Below, one piece after another: positions 43,590 through 53,813 of a stretch of DNA of 64,000 nucleotides. Below the pieces are notes generated by a model. That model was not told where the DNA came from. It did no database searches and saw only the letters and a program-made list of their open reading frames with translations. Within the stretch, counting starts at the first letter, position 1; every line of letters starts with the position of its first letter. The position numbers and the translations under genes are program-made. This DNA comes from Halomonas shengliensis. GTDB taxonomy: Bacteria > Pseudomonadota > Gammaproteobacteria > Pseudomonadales > Halomonadaceae. The DNA lies in assembly GCF_900104135.1 (NCBI RefSeq), contig NZ_FNIV01000004.1:219658-283657 (forward strand), written 5' to 3'.

Positions 43590-44156
43590 ATGGCGAGCTA
43601 TTCTACCAACGAATTCAAGGGCGGTCTGAAGGTGATGCTCGACGGCGATCCCTGCGCGATCGTCGAGAACGAGTTCGTCAAGCCCGGCAAGGGCCAGGCG
43701 TTCAACCGCGTCAAGCTGCGCAACCTGATGACCGGCCGGGTCTGGGAGCGCACCTTCAAGTCCGGTGAGAGCCTGGAAGGGGCCGACGTCCTCGACCTGG
43801 ACATGGAGTACCTCTATAACGACGGCGAGATGTGGTACTTCATGAAGACCGACGGCTCCTTCGAGCAGTACCCGGTGGAGAAGAAGGCCCTGGGCGACAC
43901 CGAGAAGTGGCTCAAGGAGCAGGTGGTCTACACCGTCACCCTGTGGAACGACAACGCCATCAGCGTGACCCCGCCCAACTTCATCGAGCTCGAGGTCACT
44001 GAGACCGATCCCGGCCTCAAGGGCGACACCGCCCAGGGCGGCTCCAAGCCGGCGACCCTCTCCTCCGGCGCCGTGGTCCGCGTGCCGCTGTTCATCAACG
44101 AGGGCGAGGTGCTCAAGGTGGATACGCGGTCCGGCGAGTACGTCTCCCGCGCCTGA
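43590..44156 (+). CDS. efp: Translation elongation factor P
   Basis: 188 residues, the family length. The modification site is Lys34 in [20 protein letters not shown] and [12 protein letters not shown] complete the signature. EF-P relieves ribosome stalling at polyproline. Lys34 together with neighbouring epmB and epmA shows that it is beta-lysylated here rather than rhamnosylated. ATG 43590 fits the family; GTG 43584 is two codons upstream. Confidence 0.96.
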   Translation: MASYSTNEFKGGLKVMLDGDPCAIVENEFVKPGKGQAFNRVKLRNLMTGRVWERTFKSGESLEGADVLDLDMEYLYNDGEMWYFMKTDGSFEQYPVEKKALGDTEKWLKEQVVYTVTLWNDNAISVTPPNFIELEVTETDPGLKGDTAQGGSKPATLSSGAVVRVPLFINEGEVLKVDTRSGEYVSRA

Positions 44157-44179
44157 TTGCATTTAGCTACGCGCTGAAA

Positions 44180-44290
44180 GCGGCGCCGGGGACAGGTCGA
44201 AGCGGAGGTCCTATGCCAGGGATGGCATCGGTAGCGCCCAGGGATGGGTTTACAGCGCCTCCGCGTAGGCCTGTCGCCGGATAAGCCGCG
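44180..44290. repeat. Dispersed intergenic repeat, copy 2 (efp-epmA gap)
   Basis: 111 bases, nearly identical to 35670-35796 over most of their length; copy 1 carries a 16-base insertion near its 3' end. Terminal arms GCGGC...GACAGG and CCTGTC...GCCGC are imperfect inverted repeats, and ATGCCAGGGATGGCAT is an internal palindrome. Confidence 0.8.
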
Positions 44291-44349
44291 GATCTGCCCT
44301 ATTAAGGCCACGCTTCGGCGTGGCCTTGGCGATTCTGGAGACCCTGAAG

Positions 44350-45336
44350 ATGATCGATGACTGGCGCCCCACGGCGACCATCGCGACCCTGCGCGAGCGG
44401 GCGCGACTGCTGGGCGAGGTGCGCGCCTTCTTCGCCGAGCGGGACGTGCTGGAGGTGGAGACCCCGGTGCTGGGCCACGGCGGCAGTACCGACCTGCACC
44501 TGGCCTCGCTCTCGGTGGAGGCGACCACGCCGGCCGGCCGTGAACGGCTGTGGCTGCAGACCTCGCCGGAGTTCGCCATGAAGCGCCTGCTGGCGGCGGG
44601 TAGCGGGCCGATCTTCCAGCTGGCGCGCTGCTTCCGTGATGGCGAGGTGGGGCGGCGCCACAACCTCGAGTTCACCATGCTGGAGTGGTATCGCCCGGGC
44701 ATGAGGCTCGAGGCGCTGATCGAGGAGACGGCGGCGCTGGTGCACCGGGTGCTGGACCGAAAGCCGGGGGAGGCGCCGGGAGCGCTGCGGCGTCGCCGCT
44801 ATCGTGACCTGTTCCGGGAGGCGCTGGCCATCGACCCCTTCGGCGTGCCTCTCGACACGCTGCGCCGTCTGGCGGCGAAGCAGGGCGGCCTGGCCATGGA
44901 CGACGCCCCCCGCGACGACTGCCTCGACCTGCTGATGAGCCTGGTGATCGAGCCGCAGCTGGGCCGCGAGGGCATCGACGTGGTGGTGGACTATCCGGCG
45001 AGCCAGGCGGCGCTGGCGCGGCGCCACCGCGACCCGGAGGATGGCGAGTGGGTCGCCTCACGCTTCGAGCTCTACCTGGCGGGGCTGGAGCTCGCCAACG
45101 GCTACGACGAGCTCACCGATGCCGCCGAGCAGGCGGCGCGTTTTGATGAGGACAACGCCGCCCGGCGGGCGGCGGAGCTTGTCGAGGTGGAGGTGGACGC
45201 CCGCCTGCTGGCAGCACTCGAGCATGGCATGCCGGCGGGCAGCGGCGTGGCACTGGGCATCGACCGGTTGATCCAGTTGGCGCTGGGCCACGAGAGCGTG
45301 GCGGAGGTGATGGCCTTCGCCACCCCGCGCTGCTAG
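44350..45336 (+). CDS. epmA: EF-P--(R)-beta-lysine ligase
   Basis: 328-residue class II lysyl-tRNA-synthetase paralogue without an anticodon-binding domain. Motif 2 (QLARCFRDGEVGRRHNLEFTMLEWYRPG) and motif 3 (GSGVALGIDRLIQLALG) are intact. It joins beta-lysine to Lys34 of EF-P. ATG 44350 has GGAG about 9 bases upstream. The dispersed repeat separates it from efp. Confidence 0.94.
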   Translation: MIDDWRPTATIATLRERARLLGEVRAFFAERDVLEVETPVLGHGGSTDLHLASLSVEATTPAGRERLWLQTSPEFAMKRLLAAGSGPIFQLARCFRDGEVGRRHNLEFTMLEWYRPGMRLEALIEETAALVHRVLDRKPGEAPGALRRRRYRDLFREALAIDPFGVPLDTLRRLAAKQGGLAMDDAPRDDCLDLLMSLVIEPQLGREGIDVVVDYPASQAALARRHRDPEDGEWVASRFELYLAGLELANGYDELTDAAEQAARFDEDNAARRAAELVEVEVDARLLAALEHGMPAGSGVALGIDRLIQLALGHESVAEVMAFATPRC

Positions 45337-45355
45337 GGCCGGGACAGCGCGGGGA

Positions 45356-46198
45356 CTATTTCGCCAGTTCCCCCAGCGACTGCCCCATCTGCACCTTGTC
45401 GCCGGCCTCGATACCGTCGGCGAAGGACAGCGGCTCGGCGAAGGCCATCACCACGGTGGAGCCGAGCTTGAAGCGGCCCATTTCCTGACCCTTCTCGAGC
45501 CGCACCGGGGTGTCGAAGCGCAGGCGCTGCACCTCGCCCCGGGGCAGCGGGGTGATCTGCCCCGCCCATACCGTCTCGATGGCGGCGACGATCATCGCCC
45601 CCACCAGCACCAGCGCCATGGGCCCGTGTTCGGTGTCGAAGTGGCACACCAGCCGCTCGTTGCGGGCGAACAGGTTAGGGACATGCGCGGTGGTGGCGGC
45701 ATTGACCGAGAACAGCCGCCCCGGCACATAGACCATCTCGGTCAGGGTACCGGCAAAGGGCATGTGCACCCGGTGGTAGTCGCTGGGAGAGAGGTAGACG
45801 GTGGCGAAGCTGCCGCCGAGGAAGTGACGGGCGGCGTCGCCGTCGCCCCCCAGCAGCTCCATGGCCGAGAAGCGGTGCCCCTTGGCCTGCAGCAGCTGGC
45901 CGGCCTCGATGGCGCCGAACTGCGAGAGCCGCCCGTCCGCGGGGCTCACCACCCCCTCACCGATGGGGCGCGCGTCCGTCTTGAGGGCGCGGGTGAAGAA
46001 GTCGTTGAAGGTGGCGTAGGCGGTCGGGTCCGGCTCGGCGGCCTCCGCCATGTCGACCCCGAAGCGGCGGATGAAGGCGCGCACCAGGGCGTTGCGCAGC
46101 GCGGGCTGGCGACACTCGGCGAGCCGCCCCACCAGCCGCGACAGCAGGTGGTGGGGCAGGGGGTACTGGATCAGGGAAAACAGCTTGGCGAGGGACAA
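45356..46198 (-). CDS. psd: Phosphatidylserine decarboxylase proenzyme
   Basis: 280 residues. [42 protein letters not shown] and the LGST cleavage site at 245-248 (Ser247 becomes the pyruvoyl group) are all present. Makes phosphatidylethanolamine at the inner membrane. The start codon is TTG at 46198, which matches the family N terminus ([14 protein letters not shown]); no good ribosome site is visible, so expression may be low or the start longer. It runs convergent to epmA. Confidence 0.94.
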   Translation of the reverse strand: MSLAKLFSLIQYPLPHHLLSRLVGRLAECRQPALRNALVRAFIRRFGVDMAEAAEPDPTAYATFNDFFTRALKTDARPIGEGVVSPADGRLSQFGAIEAGQLLQAKGHRFSAMELLGGDGDAARHFLGGSFATVYLSPSDYHRVHMPFAGTLTEMVYVPGRLFSVNAATTAHVPNLFARNERLVCHFDTEHGPMALVLVGAMIVAAIETVWAGQITPLPRGEVQRLRFDTPVRLEKGQEMGRFKLGSTVVMAFAEPLSFADGIEAGDKVQMGQSLGELAK

Positions 46199-46237
46199 GG
46201 CACGAGGTCTCTGAGGGGAATCGGGGGTAATGGCGGC

Positions 46238-47068
46238 TTACTTCTCGATCGGGGTATCGTCGCGGTTGCCCCACTCCTTCCAGGAGCCGGCGTAGCCGCG
46301 GATCCTCTCGAAGCCGAGCGCCCGGCCCACCAGCCAGGTAAAGCCGCTGCGATGGTGGCTCTGGCAGTGGGTCACCACCTCCATGTCCGGGGTCAGGCCC
46401 AGGGCCTCAAGCTCGGTGATCAGTTCGGCGTAGTCACGGATGCGCAGGCCACGCTCGCGGTCCATGGCCTCGGTCCACTCCAGGTTCACCGCGCCCGGCA
46501 CATGGCCGAGGCGGCGGTTGTCGCCCTTCTCGCCGCGGTACTCGGCCGGGGAGCGGGCGTCCCACACCGCGAAGCCCTTCTCGCCCAGGCGCTCGGCCAG
46601 CTCGACACGGTCGATCAGCACCTCGGGGTGGAGGAGCTCCGCCCGGTAGTCGCTGGGGGTGGGCCGGCTGGGCTCGCTTGTCACCGGCTGACCCACCTGG
46701 CGCCAGGCATGGATGCCGCCGTTGAGGTAGGAGTAGCGGGTATGGCCGATCAACTCCAGGGTCCACAGCAGGCGACCCGCCCAGCCGCCGCCCTCGTCGT
46801 CGTAGGCGACCACATGGGTGTCGCGGGTCAGGCCCAGCTCGCTGAACAGCGCCGAGAGCTGCTCGACGCTGGGCTCGAGGCAGGGCACCTCGCCCTCGCC
46901 GCGCATCAGCCGCGCCTTGTCCAGGAACACCGCGCCGGGCACATGACCCTCGGCGTAGCTCTCGGCCTTGAGGGGCACGTCGACGATCAGCAGCGACGGT
47001 TCGTCGAGGTGCTCGGCGAGCTGTTCCGGCTCGACGATCAGCGGCAGCAGGTTGGCTTCGGAACTCAT
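46238..47068 (-). CDS. Thiosulfate/3-mercaptopyruvate sulfurtransferase, two rhodanese domains
   Basis: 276 residues. The N-terminal rhodanese domain is inactive (DVPLKAESYAEGHVPGA) and the C-terminal one is active, with VTHCQSHHRSG carrying the persulfide Cys. The loop CQSHHRSG differs from classical CGSGVTA of mercaptopyruvate enzymes and CRKGVT of thiosulfate enzymes, so donor specificity is uncertain. It is 39 bases upstream of psd and likely co-transcribed. Confidence 0.87.
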   Translation of the reverse strand: MSSEANLLPLIVEPEQLAEHLDEPSLLIVDVPLKAESYAEGHVPGAVFLDKARLMRGEGEVPCLEPSVEQLSALFSELGLTRDTHVVAYDDEGGGWAGRLLWTLELIGHTRYSYLNGGIHAWRQVGQPVTSEPSRPTPSDYRAELLHPEVLIDRVELAERLGEKGFAVWDARSPAEYRGEKGDNRRLGHVPGAVNLEWTEAMDRERGLRIRDYAELITELEALGLTPDMEVVTHCQSHHRSGFTWLVGRALGFERIRGYAGSWKEWGNRDDTPIEK

Positions 47069-47134
47069 GGGGCTCTCCTTGCTTGTTCTGGATCGGGCGT
47101 GTTCTGGATCGGGCTTGTCAGAGCTTGGCCTGGC

Positions 47135-48163
47135 TTATGCCAGCGAGTCGAGGATACGCCGGTAGCTGGCGAAGCGCTCGGGGTGGATCTCGTCGCGTTC
47201 CACCGCCTCGAGCAGGGCGCAGCCGGGCTCGTGACGGTGGCGACAGTCGCGGAAGCGGCAGTGGCCGAGGTGGGGGCGAAACTCGATGAACCCCTCGGTG
47301 ACTTGCCGCTCGTCCAGGTGGGTCAGGCCGAACTCGCGGATCCCGGGGGAGTCGATCAGCTCGGCGCCCTCGGCCTCCGGCAGGCGGTAGAGCCGTGCGG
47401 TGGTGGTGGTGTGGGTGCCCTTGCGCGACTCCTTGGACAGCGCACCGATGCGAAGTTCCTCGTCGGGGAGCAGGCGGTCGATCAGCGAGGACTTGCCCAC
47501 GCCGCTCTGCCCCACGAACACCGAGGTGCGTCCGGCCAGGCGCGCCAGCAGCGCCGAGAGGCCATCCTCGCGCTCGGTGGTGGTGGCCACCACCGGGTAG
47601 CCCAGCGCGGCGTAGCGCTTCAGCAGCAGCCTCAGCTCGCCGCCCCCCTCGGGCAGCAGGTCGACCTTGTTGAGCACCAGCACCGGCGGGATGCCGGTGG
47701 CCTCGGCGGCTACCAGGTAGCGGTCGATCAGGTTGGGGTGGGGCTCGGGCTCCACGGCGAAGACGATCAGCAGCTGGTCGATGTTGGCGGCCACCGGCTT
47801 GAGCTGGCCGCGGGCGTCGGGACGCTCCAGCACGCTTTCGCGCTCGCCCCGGGCCACCACCACGCCCTCCACGGTGCGCCCCTCGACATCCTCGCGGCCG
47901 CGCCATACCACCCGGTCGCCGGTCACCAGGCCCTCGAGGTTGGCACGCAGGTGGCAGCGCACGGCGCCGCCGTCGTCATCCGGGCGCACCTCCAGGGTGC
48001 GGCCGAAGTGGGCGACCACCCGTCCCGTCCGCTCGGGGCCATATTCGCCGGCGGCCAGCTTCTCGCTATCCTGCTCGTCCTTCCGCGCGGCGCGCTCGGC
48101 ACGCTCGGCCTGGATCTTCTCGACGCGCCAGCGCTGCTGGCGGCTCAGCTTGCGTTTGCTCAT
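47135..48163 (-). CDS. rsgA: Ribosome small-subunit biogenesis GTPase RsgA
   Basis: 342 residues with the circularly permuted GTPase order: NKVDLL (G4), then [15 protein letters not shown] (G1) and [10 protein letters not shown] (G3). An N-terminal OB fold and a C-terminal zinc site ([14 protein letters not shown]) are present. It assists late 30S maturation. The basic N-terminal start [18 protein letters not shown] is typical of gammaproteobacterial RsgA. It is divergent from orn, as in E. coli. Confidence 0.95.
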   Translation of the reverse strand: MSKRKLSRQQRWRVEKIQAERAERAARKDEQDSEKLAAGEYGPERTGRVVAHFGRTLEVRPDDDGGAVRCHLRANLEGLVTGDRVVWRGREDVEGRTVEGVVVARGERESVLERPDARGQLKPVAANIDQLLIVFAVEPEPHPNLIDRYLVAAEATGIPPVLVLNKVDLLPEGGGELRLLLKRYAALGYPVVATTTEREDGLSALLARLAGRTSVFVGQSGVGKSSLIDRLLPDEELRIGALSKESRKGTHTTTTARLYRLPEAEGAELIDSPGIREFGLTHLDERQVTEGFIEFRPHLGHCRFRDCRHRHEPGCALLEAVERDEIHPERFASYRRILDSLA

Positions 48164-48258
48164 GGGCCCCTGAAGCTCGGTACAATGTCGGCATTGTACT
48201 CATCCATGACACCGGCTGTCGCGACGTTGCGCGCCGGCCCCGCAGGAGACGATTCCCC

Positions 48259-48864
48259 ATGAGCGCGACCACCCCCGCCAAGGACGACACGCCCGATCCC
48301 CGCCAGCAGCGCCTGGTGTGGATCGACCTGGAGATGACCGGGCTGGACCCGGAGAAGGAGCGCATCATCGAGGTGGCCACCCTGGTCACCGACGCCGAGC
48401 TCAACGTCGTCGCCGAGGGGCCGGTGATCGCCGTGCGCCAGCCCGACGCCCTGCTCGACGCCATGGACGCCTGGTGCACCAGGACCCACGGCGAGTCGGG
48501 GCTGACCGCCCGGGTCAAGGCGAGCGATGTCGACACCGCCGAGGCGGAGCGGCGTACCCTCGCGTTCCTGCGCGAGCATGTGGCGCCCGGCAGCTCCCCC
48601 ATGTGCGGCAACAGCGTGCACCAGGATCGCCGCTTCCTGGAGCGCGAGATGCCGGCGCTGCTGGCCTTCTTCCACTACCGCAACCTGGACGTCTCGACCC
48701 TCAAGGAGCTGGCCAAGCGCTGGAACCCTGGCGCCATGGCCGGCTTCCAGAAGCGCAACGTGCACCTGGCCATGGACGACATCAAGGAGTCCATCGCCGA
48801 GCTGGCCCACTACCGTGAGACCTTCCTGCGCCTGCCGGGAGCGCAGAGCGACGAGGAGGAGTAG
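48259..48864 (+). CDS. orn: Oligoribonuclease
   Basis: 201-residue DEDDh exonuclease: [18 protein letters not shown] (D, E), [11 protein letters not shown] (D) and [15 protein letters not shown] (H, D). It degrades 2-5 nt RNA fragments and pGpG, and so ends c-di-GMP turnover. It has a short extra N terminus (about 15 residues) compared with E. coli (181). Confidence 0.95.
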   Translation: MSATTPAKDDTPDPRQQRLVWIDLEMTGLDPEKERIIEVATLVTDAELNVVAEGPVIAVRQPDALLDAMDAWCTRTHGESGLTARVKASDVDTAEAERRTLAFLREHVAPGSSPMCGNSVHQDRRFLEREMPALLAFFHYRNLDVSTLKELAKRWNPGAMAGFQKRNVHLAMDDIKESIAELAHYRETFLRLPGAQSDEEE

Positions 48865-48908
48865 GCCTGGTTGGGACAAGCGCGGCCTTTCCCGGCGGCG
48901 GGTCCGAT

Positions 48909-48943
48909 CGGGGGCGCTGTGAACCCATCCATGGGCGCTACCT
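48909..48943 (-). repeat. Dispersed intergenic repeat, core-only copy 3 (orn-queG gap)
   Basis: On the minus strand GGTAGCGCCCATGGATGGG and ACAGCGCCCCC match the core of the repeats at 35670 and 44180; the terminal arms are not recognisable. The 226-base gap between the convergent genes otherwise holds only GC-rich hairpin-prone DNA. Confidence 0.7.
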
Positions 48944-49090
48944 CGGCCCTGCGGCGCTCTCGCGTCCCGCTCCGCTTGCAGGCCCTGTGCTGGCCATCCC
49001 TGGCCAGCCCGTTCGGAGCAGTGCTCCTCACCCCTGGTCCTCGGACCCCCTCCGGACCAGCCCCCGGCGCCGCTCGCTACCGGGGTCTTC

Positions 49091-50194
49091 TCAAGCGCTA
49101 GTGATGATGTTCTGGCGCTTCTCCCGCTGCCTGTCCAGCGCCCAGCGCACATGCTCGCGCACCAGCTCGGAGGGGTAGGCCAGCCGCGCGCGCAGCGCGG
49201 CCTCCACCGCCTCGCTCCAAGGGGCGTTGCCGAGCCCCACGGCGAGGTTGCGCAGCCAGCGCTCGTAGCCGATGCGGCGGATCGGGCTGCCGGCGGTCTT
49301 CTCCAGGAACTCCTCCTCGCCCCAGGCGAACAGCGCCAGCAGGCTCGCCCGGTCCAGGGCGTGTCGCGGGGTGAAGTCCGCCTCGCCGGTGGGCGAGGCG
49401 AAGCGGGTGAAGGGGCAGACCAGCTGGCAGTCGTCACAGCCGAACACCCTGTTGCCCATCGCTTCGCGGTAGCGTTCGGGAATCGCCCCGTGCAGCTCGA
49501 TGGTGAGGTAGGAGATGCAGGCCCGGGCATCCACCACCCGGTCCGCGACGATGGCGTCGGTGGGGCAGGCCGTACGGCAGGCGCTGCAGCTGCCGCAGTG
49601 CTCCCCCTCGAAGGGCGGGTCCACCGGCAGCGGCAGGTCGGTGTAGAGCTCGCCCAGGAAGAACCAGGAGCCGGCCCTGGGGTGGAGCAGCATGGCGTTC
49701 TTGCCGACCCAGCCGAGCCCCGCCTTGCGCGCCAGGGCCCGCTCCATCACCGGCGCCGAGTCGACGAAGGCGCGGTAGCCGAAGGGGCCCACCTCGGCCT
49801 CCAGGCGCTTGGCCAGGGCCGCCAGGCGCTTGCGCATCAGCTTGTGGTAGTCGCGGCCGGTGGCGTAGCGCGAGACGAAGGCGGTCTGGGGCCTCGCCAG
49901 GGTCTCGAGGGTCTCCACCTCCGCGGGCAGGTAGTCCAGGCGCACGCTGATCACCCGGATCGTGCCCGGCACCAGCTCCTGCGGCCGGGTGCGCTTGCTG
50001 CCGTGCTTGGCCATGAAGCCCATCTCGCCGTGATGGCCCGCCGCCAGCCAGCGCGCCAGGCGTGCCTCGTCCTCGGCCAGGTCGACGTCGGTGATGCCCA
50101 GCTGCTGGAAACCGAGCTCGTGGGCCCAGCCGCGCAGGCGCTCGGCCAGGGCATGCGGATCGGGGGCGTCGTCGAGGGCGGACGGGGAGGACAT
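49091..50194 (-). CDS. queG: Epoxyqueuosine reductase
   Basis: 367 residues. The cobalamin-binding N-terminal domain is followed by two 4Fe-4S clusters (CGSCSACRTACP and CDDCQLVCP) and a HEAT-like C terminus. SRYATGRDYHKLMRKRL and DSAPVMERALARKAGLGWVGKN are QueG signatures. Last step of queuosine synthesis in tRNA. ATG 50194 fits the family start; upstream codons to 50311 overlap the divergent gene. Confidence 0.94.
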   Translation of the reverse strand: MSSPSALDDAPDPHALAERLRGWAHELGFQQLGITDVDLAEDEARLARWLAAGHHGEMGFMAKHGSKRTRPQELVPGTIRVISVRLDYLPAEVETLETLARPQTAFVSRYATGRDYHKLMRKRLAALAKRLEAEVGPFGYRAFVDSAPVMERALARKAGLGWVGKNAMLLHPRAGSWFFLGELYTDLPLPVDPPFEGEHCGSCSACRTACPTDAIVADRVVDARACISYLTIELHGAIPERYREAMGNRVFGCDDCQLVCPFTRFASPTGEADFTPRHALDRASLLALFAWGEEEFLEKTAGSPIRRIGYERWLRNLAVGLGNAPWSEAVEAALRARLAYPSELVREHVRWALDRQREKRQNIITSA

Positions 50195-50331
50195 GATCGC
50201 GGAAACACCGTGCAGGGGGCCGGCGCCACTTGGCGACGGCCGCGGAGGCTTTACACTGTTCGATAAATGCCTTGCCTGCATTCCTATCGAACCCTCGCCA
50301 TGGTAAAGCATCGCGACCCGGGAGACACCGC

Positions 50332-51864
50332 ATGGCCGACGCCACCCGCACTGCCGAACCGCTTCACCCGCTCTACCGCGCCGAACAGGTGCGTGAGCTC
50401 GACCGCCGTACCATCGAGAAAGGGGTGGCGGGCTTCGCCCTGATGCAGCGCGCCAGTGCCGCCGCCTGGCAGGCGCTGCGCGCGCGCTGGCCAGAGGCGC
50501 GCTCGCTCACGGTGCTGTGCGGGGCCGGCAACAACGGTGGCGACGGCCATGTGCTCGCCGCCCTGGCCGCCGCCGAGGGGCTCGCCGTGCAGCGTATCCT
50601 GCTCAAGGAGATCGAGGCGCTCTCGGGCGACGCCCGTCGCGCCGCCGACATGGCCACCGCGGCCGGCGTCGGCGCCGTGCCCTGGACGACCAGCATGGCC
50701 TTGGAGGGGGACGTGCTGGTGGACGCCCTGCTGGGCACCGGGCTCTCCGGCGAGGTGCGCGGCGCCTTCCGCGAGGCGATCGCTGCGATAAACGCAAGCG
50801 ACAGGCCCGTACTGGCCATCGACATCCCCTCGGGCCTGCATGCCGACACCGGTGCGGTGCTGGGCGAGGCGGTCAGGGCGAGTGCCACCGTGACCTTCAT
50901 CGGCGACAAGCTGGGGCTCCACACCGGCGCCGCCGGCGACCATGTGGGCGAGCCTCTCTTCCGCGCCCTCGGCGTGGACGCGGCGGCCGAGGCCGACCTG
51001 GTCCCGGCGGCCGAGCGGCTGGAGGTGGGCCTGATCGAGGCCTGGCTGGCGCCGCGTGCCCGCACCGCCCACAAGGGCGACTGCGGCCATGTGCTGATCC
51101 TGGGCGGGGCGCCCGGCTTCGGCGGGGCGGCGCTGCTCGCCGCCGAGGCCTGCGCCCGGCTGGGGGCCGGCAAGGTGAGCCTGGCCACCGCGCCCGAGCA
51201 TGTCACGGCGAGCCTGGTGCGCCGCCCGGAGGTGATGGTCCATGGCGTGCGCGGTGCCGCCGACCTCGGCGCGCTGCCCGACCAGGCCGACGTCCTGGCG
51301 GTGGGGCCGGGCCTGGGGCAGGGCAGCTGGGGGCAGGGGGTGCTGCAGGCGGCGCTCGCGGCGGGCAAGCCCCTGGTGGTGGATGCCGATGGCCTCAACC
51401 TGCTGGCATCACGCTTCGCGGGCCCCGCCCGCGACGACTGGATCCTGACCCCGCACCCCGGTGAGGCGGCCCGTCTGCTGGGGTGCAGTGCGGCCGAGGT
51501 GGAGGCGGACCGTCCCGCGGCGGCACTCGCGCTGCGCGATCGCTACGGTGGCGTGGTGATCCTCAAGGGCGCCGGCAGCCTGGTGGCGGGGCCTTCGGGG
51601 CTCGCCGTCTGTGCCTGTGGCAACCCGGGCATGGCCAGCGGTGGCATGGGCGATGCGCTGACCGGCATGGTCGCGGCGCTGCTCGCCCAGGGGCTCCCTG
51701 CCGAGCGGGCGGCACGCCTCGGCGTGCTGGTGCACGCCCGCGCCGCCGACCTGGCCGCCGCGGCGGGCGGGGAGCGTGGTCTGCTGGCCGGCGATCTGGC
51801 ATCCTATGCGCGAATTCTGGTCAACCCGACGGCGGGCGAGGGCGATGCGGTTGCGACTCGATGA
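50332..51864 (+). CDS. nnr: Bifunctional NAD(P)H-hydrate epimerase and dehydratase
   Basis: 510 residues. The N-terminal YjeF epimerase domain (CGAGNNGGDGHVLA, DIPSGLHADTG) is followed by an ADP-dependent dehydratase domain (LILGGAPGFGGAALLAAEAC, LTPHPGEAARLLG, CGNPGMASGGMGDALTGMVAAL). Together they repair hydrated NAD(P)H. ATG 50332 has GGGAG 8 bases upstream. Its 3' end overlaps tsaE by 20 bases. Confidence 0.95.
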   Translation: MADATRTAEPLHPLYRAEQVRELDRRTIEKGVAGFALMQRASAAAWQALRARWPEARSLTVLCGAGNNGGDGHVLAALAAAEGLAVQRILLKEIEALSGDARRAADMATAAGVGAVPWTTSMALEGDVLVDALLGTGLSGEVRGAFREAIAAINASDRPVLAIDIPSGLHADTGAVLGEAVRASATVTFIGDKLGLHTGAAGDHVGEPLFRALGVDAAAEADLVPAAERLEVGLIEAWLAPRARTAHKGDCGHVLILGGAPGFGGAALLAAEACARLGAGKVSLATAPEHVTASLVRRPEVMVHGVRGAADLGALPDQADVLAVGPGLGQGSWGQGVLQAALAAGKPLVVDADGLNLLASRFAGPARDDWILTPHPGEAARLLGCSAAEVEADRPAAALALRDRYGGVVILKGAGSLVAGPSGLAVCACGNPGMASGGMGDALTGMVAALLAQGLPAERAARLGVLVHARAADLAAAAGGERGLLAGDLASYARILVNPTAGEGDAVATR

Positions 51865-52351
51865 TGAAGCCTCCCAGGTGGCCCTGGGCGAGTGCCTGGG
51901 GCGTGCCCTGGGCGGACGCGGGCGGGTCCACCTGGAAGGCGAGCTGGGGGCCGGCAAGACCACCCTGACGCGCGGCGTGCTGCGCGCCTATGGTCACCGT
52001 GGTGCGGTGAAGAGCCCCACCTACACCCTGGTGGAGCCCTACACCCTGGATGGCGTACGCATCTACCACTTCGACCTCTATCGCCTGGGCGACCCCGAGG
52101 AGCTGGAGTTCATCGGCGGCCGGGACCTGCTCGGCGATGACGCCCTGAGCCTGATCGAGTGGCCCGGCCGCGGCGAGGGGTGGCTGCCGCCCCCCGACCT
52201 GTGCGTCTCGCTGCGCGTGCTCGGCACCGGGCGCGAGGCTCGGCTCGAGGCCGTGAGCGACCATGGCCGCGCGGCGCTGGCACGCCTCGCCGAGGAGCCG
52301 CGCCTGGTGACCTGGCGAGCCAGGGATGGCGAAGGCGAGGCTGGGGCATGA
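51845..52351 (+). CDS. tsaE: tRNA t6A biosynthesis ATPase TsaE
   Basis: 168 residues. P-loop LEGELGAGKTTLTRGVLRA, SPTYTLVEPY and YHFDLYRLGDPEELEFIG, then LIEWPGRG, are TsaE signatures. It works with TsaB, TsaC and TsaD to make N6-threonylcarbamoyladenosine 37. Start inside nnr; ATGA overlap with amiB. Confidence 0.94.
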   Translation: MRLRLDDEASQVALGECLGRALGGRGRVHLEGELGAGKTTLTRGVLRAYGHRGAVKSPTYTLVEPYTLDGVRIYHFDLYRLGDPEELEFIGGRDLLGDDALSLIEWPGRGEGWLPPPDLCVSLRVLGTGREARLEAVSDHGRAALARLAEEPRLVTWRARDGEGEAGA

Positions 52352-53790
52352 GGCGAGTGGCCGCACGACTGCTGGGCGGGCTGCTGCTGGCGCTGGTCTC
52401 CCTGGGCGCCGCGGCGGGGGAGGTCGAGAACCTGCGCCTGTGGGCGGCCCCCGATCACGCCCGCCTGGTGTTCGACCTCGCCACGCCGACCCGCGCCGAG
52501 GTCTTCTCCCTCGACAACCCCCGGCGCCTGGTGATCGACCTCGACGACAGCCGCATGAAGGCCGATGTCGAGGGGCTCGACCTCACCGGCAGCGCCATCG
52601 GCCGCATCCGCACCGGGGTCCGTGACGGCAACGGGCTGCGCGTGGTGCTGGAGCTCGAGCGCGAGGTCGAGCCGCGTCACTTCACCCTGCAGCCCAACGA
52701 CCAGTACGGCCATCGCCTGGTGGTGGACCTGGAGTACCCCGGGGAGAGCGCGGTGGAGGATCCCATCGACCCCATCGAGGCGATGATCCGCGAGCAGGAG
52801 ATCGCCGCCAAGCGGGCCCAGGCCCAGGCCGACCTCGGTGGTTCCGTGGTGGCGCCCGAGCCCGAGAGCGCGGTGCAGCGTGCCCAGCCCCACCCCAGGC
52901 GTGACATCATCATCGCCATCGACGCCGGCCACGGCGGCGAGGACCCGGGTGCCATCGGCCCCTCGGGGACCCGCGAGAAGGACGTGGTGCTGGGCATCGC
53001 CAAGCGCCTGCAGGAGCGGGTCAACGGCACCGAGGGGTTCCGCGCGGTGATGATCCGCGACAGCGACTACTATGTCGGCCTGCGCCAACGCACCCGCATC
53101 GCCCGGGAGCAGAAGGCGGACTTCTTCGTCTCCATCCATGCCGACGCCTTCACCAGCTCGCGGCCCAATGGCAGCTCGGTCTATGCGCTCTCCCAGCGCG
53201 GCGCCACCTCCGAGACCGCCCAGTGGCTGGCCGAGAGCGAGAACCGCGCCGACCTGATCGGCGGGGTGGACGGCAGCCTGTCGCTCAGGGACAAGGACGA
53301 GGTGCTGCGCGGGGTGCTGCTGGACCTGACCATGACCGCCACCCTCAACGACTCCCTGGCCATCGGCGGGCAGGTGCTCGACCGCCTGGGCGGCGTCAAC
53401 CGCCTGCACAAGTCGCGGGTCGAGCAGGCCGGCTTCGTGGTGCTTAAGTCCCCCGATATCCCCTCGCTGCTGGTGGAGACCGGCTTCATCTCCAACCCCG
53501 ACGAGGAGCGCCGACTGCGCGACCCCGGCCACCAGCAGGGGCTGGCCCGGGCGATCTTCGCCGGCATCGAGGCGCACTTCCGCACCAACCCGCCGCCGGC
53601 CAGCCTGCTGGCCTGGCAGCGCGACCACGGGCGCAGCACCGCGGGCAACGAGTACCGCATCCAGCCCGGCGACACCCTCTCGGAGATCGCCGCCCGTCAC
53701 GATGTCCCGGTGCGCCGCCTCAAGCAGGCCAACGAGCTCAACGGTGACGTCATCCGGGTGGGGCAGGTGCTGCGCATCCCCCGTTCCTGA
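52348..53790 (+). CDS. amiB: N-acetylmuramoyl-L-alanine amidase AmiB/AmiC type with LysM
   Basis: 480 residues. A signal peptide (1-25) is followed by an AMIN domain (about 28-130), an Amidase_3 zinc domain ([40 protein letters not shown]) and a C-terminal LysM ([29 protein letters not shown]). Splits septal peptidoglycan in the periplasm, normally activated by EnvC or NlpD. Same neighbours as E. coli amiB. Confidence 0.94.
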   Translation: MRRVAARLLGGLLLALVSLGAAAGEVENLRLWAAPDHARLVFDLATPTRAEVFSLDNPRRLVIDLDDSRMKADVEGLDLTGSAIGRIRTGVRDGNGLRVVLELEREVEPRHFTLQPNDQYGHRLVVDLEYPGESAVEDPIDPIEAMIREQEIAAKRAQAQADLGGSVVAPEPESAVQRAQPHPRRDIIIAIDAGHGGEDPGAIGPSGTREKDVVLGIAKRLQERVNGTEGFRAVMIRDSDYYVGLRQRTRIAREQKADFFVSIHADAFTSSRPNGSSVYALSQRGATSETAQWLAESENRADLIGGVDGSLSLRDKDEVLRGVLLDLTMTATLNDSLAIGGQVLDRLGGVNRLHKSRVEQAGFVVLKSPDIPSLLVETGFISNPDEERRLRDPGHQQGLARAIFAGIEAHFRTNPPPASLLAWQRDHGRSTAGNEYRIQPGDTLSEIAARHDVPVRRLKQANELNGDVIRVGQVLRIPRS

Positions 53791-53813
53791 ACGTCCATCC
53801 TGCGTGGAGTGAT

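Noticed and set aside
45626..48262. 878-codon plus-strand frame
   Set aside because: Antisense to psd, the sulfurtransferase and rsgA; no recognisable domain.
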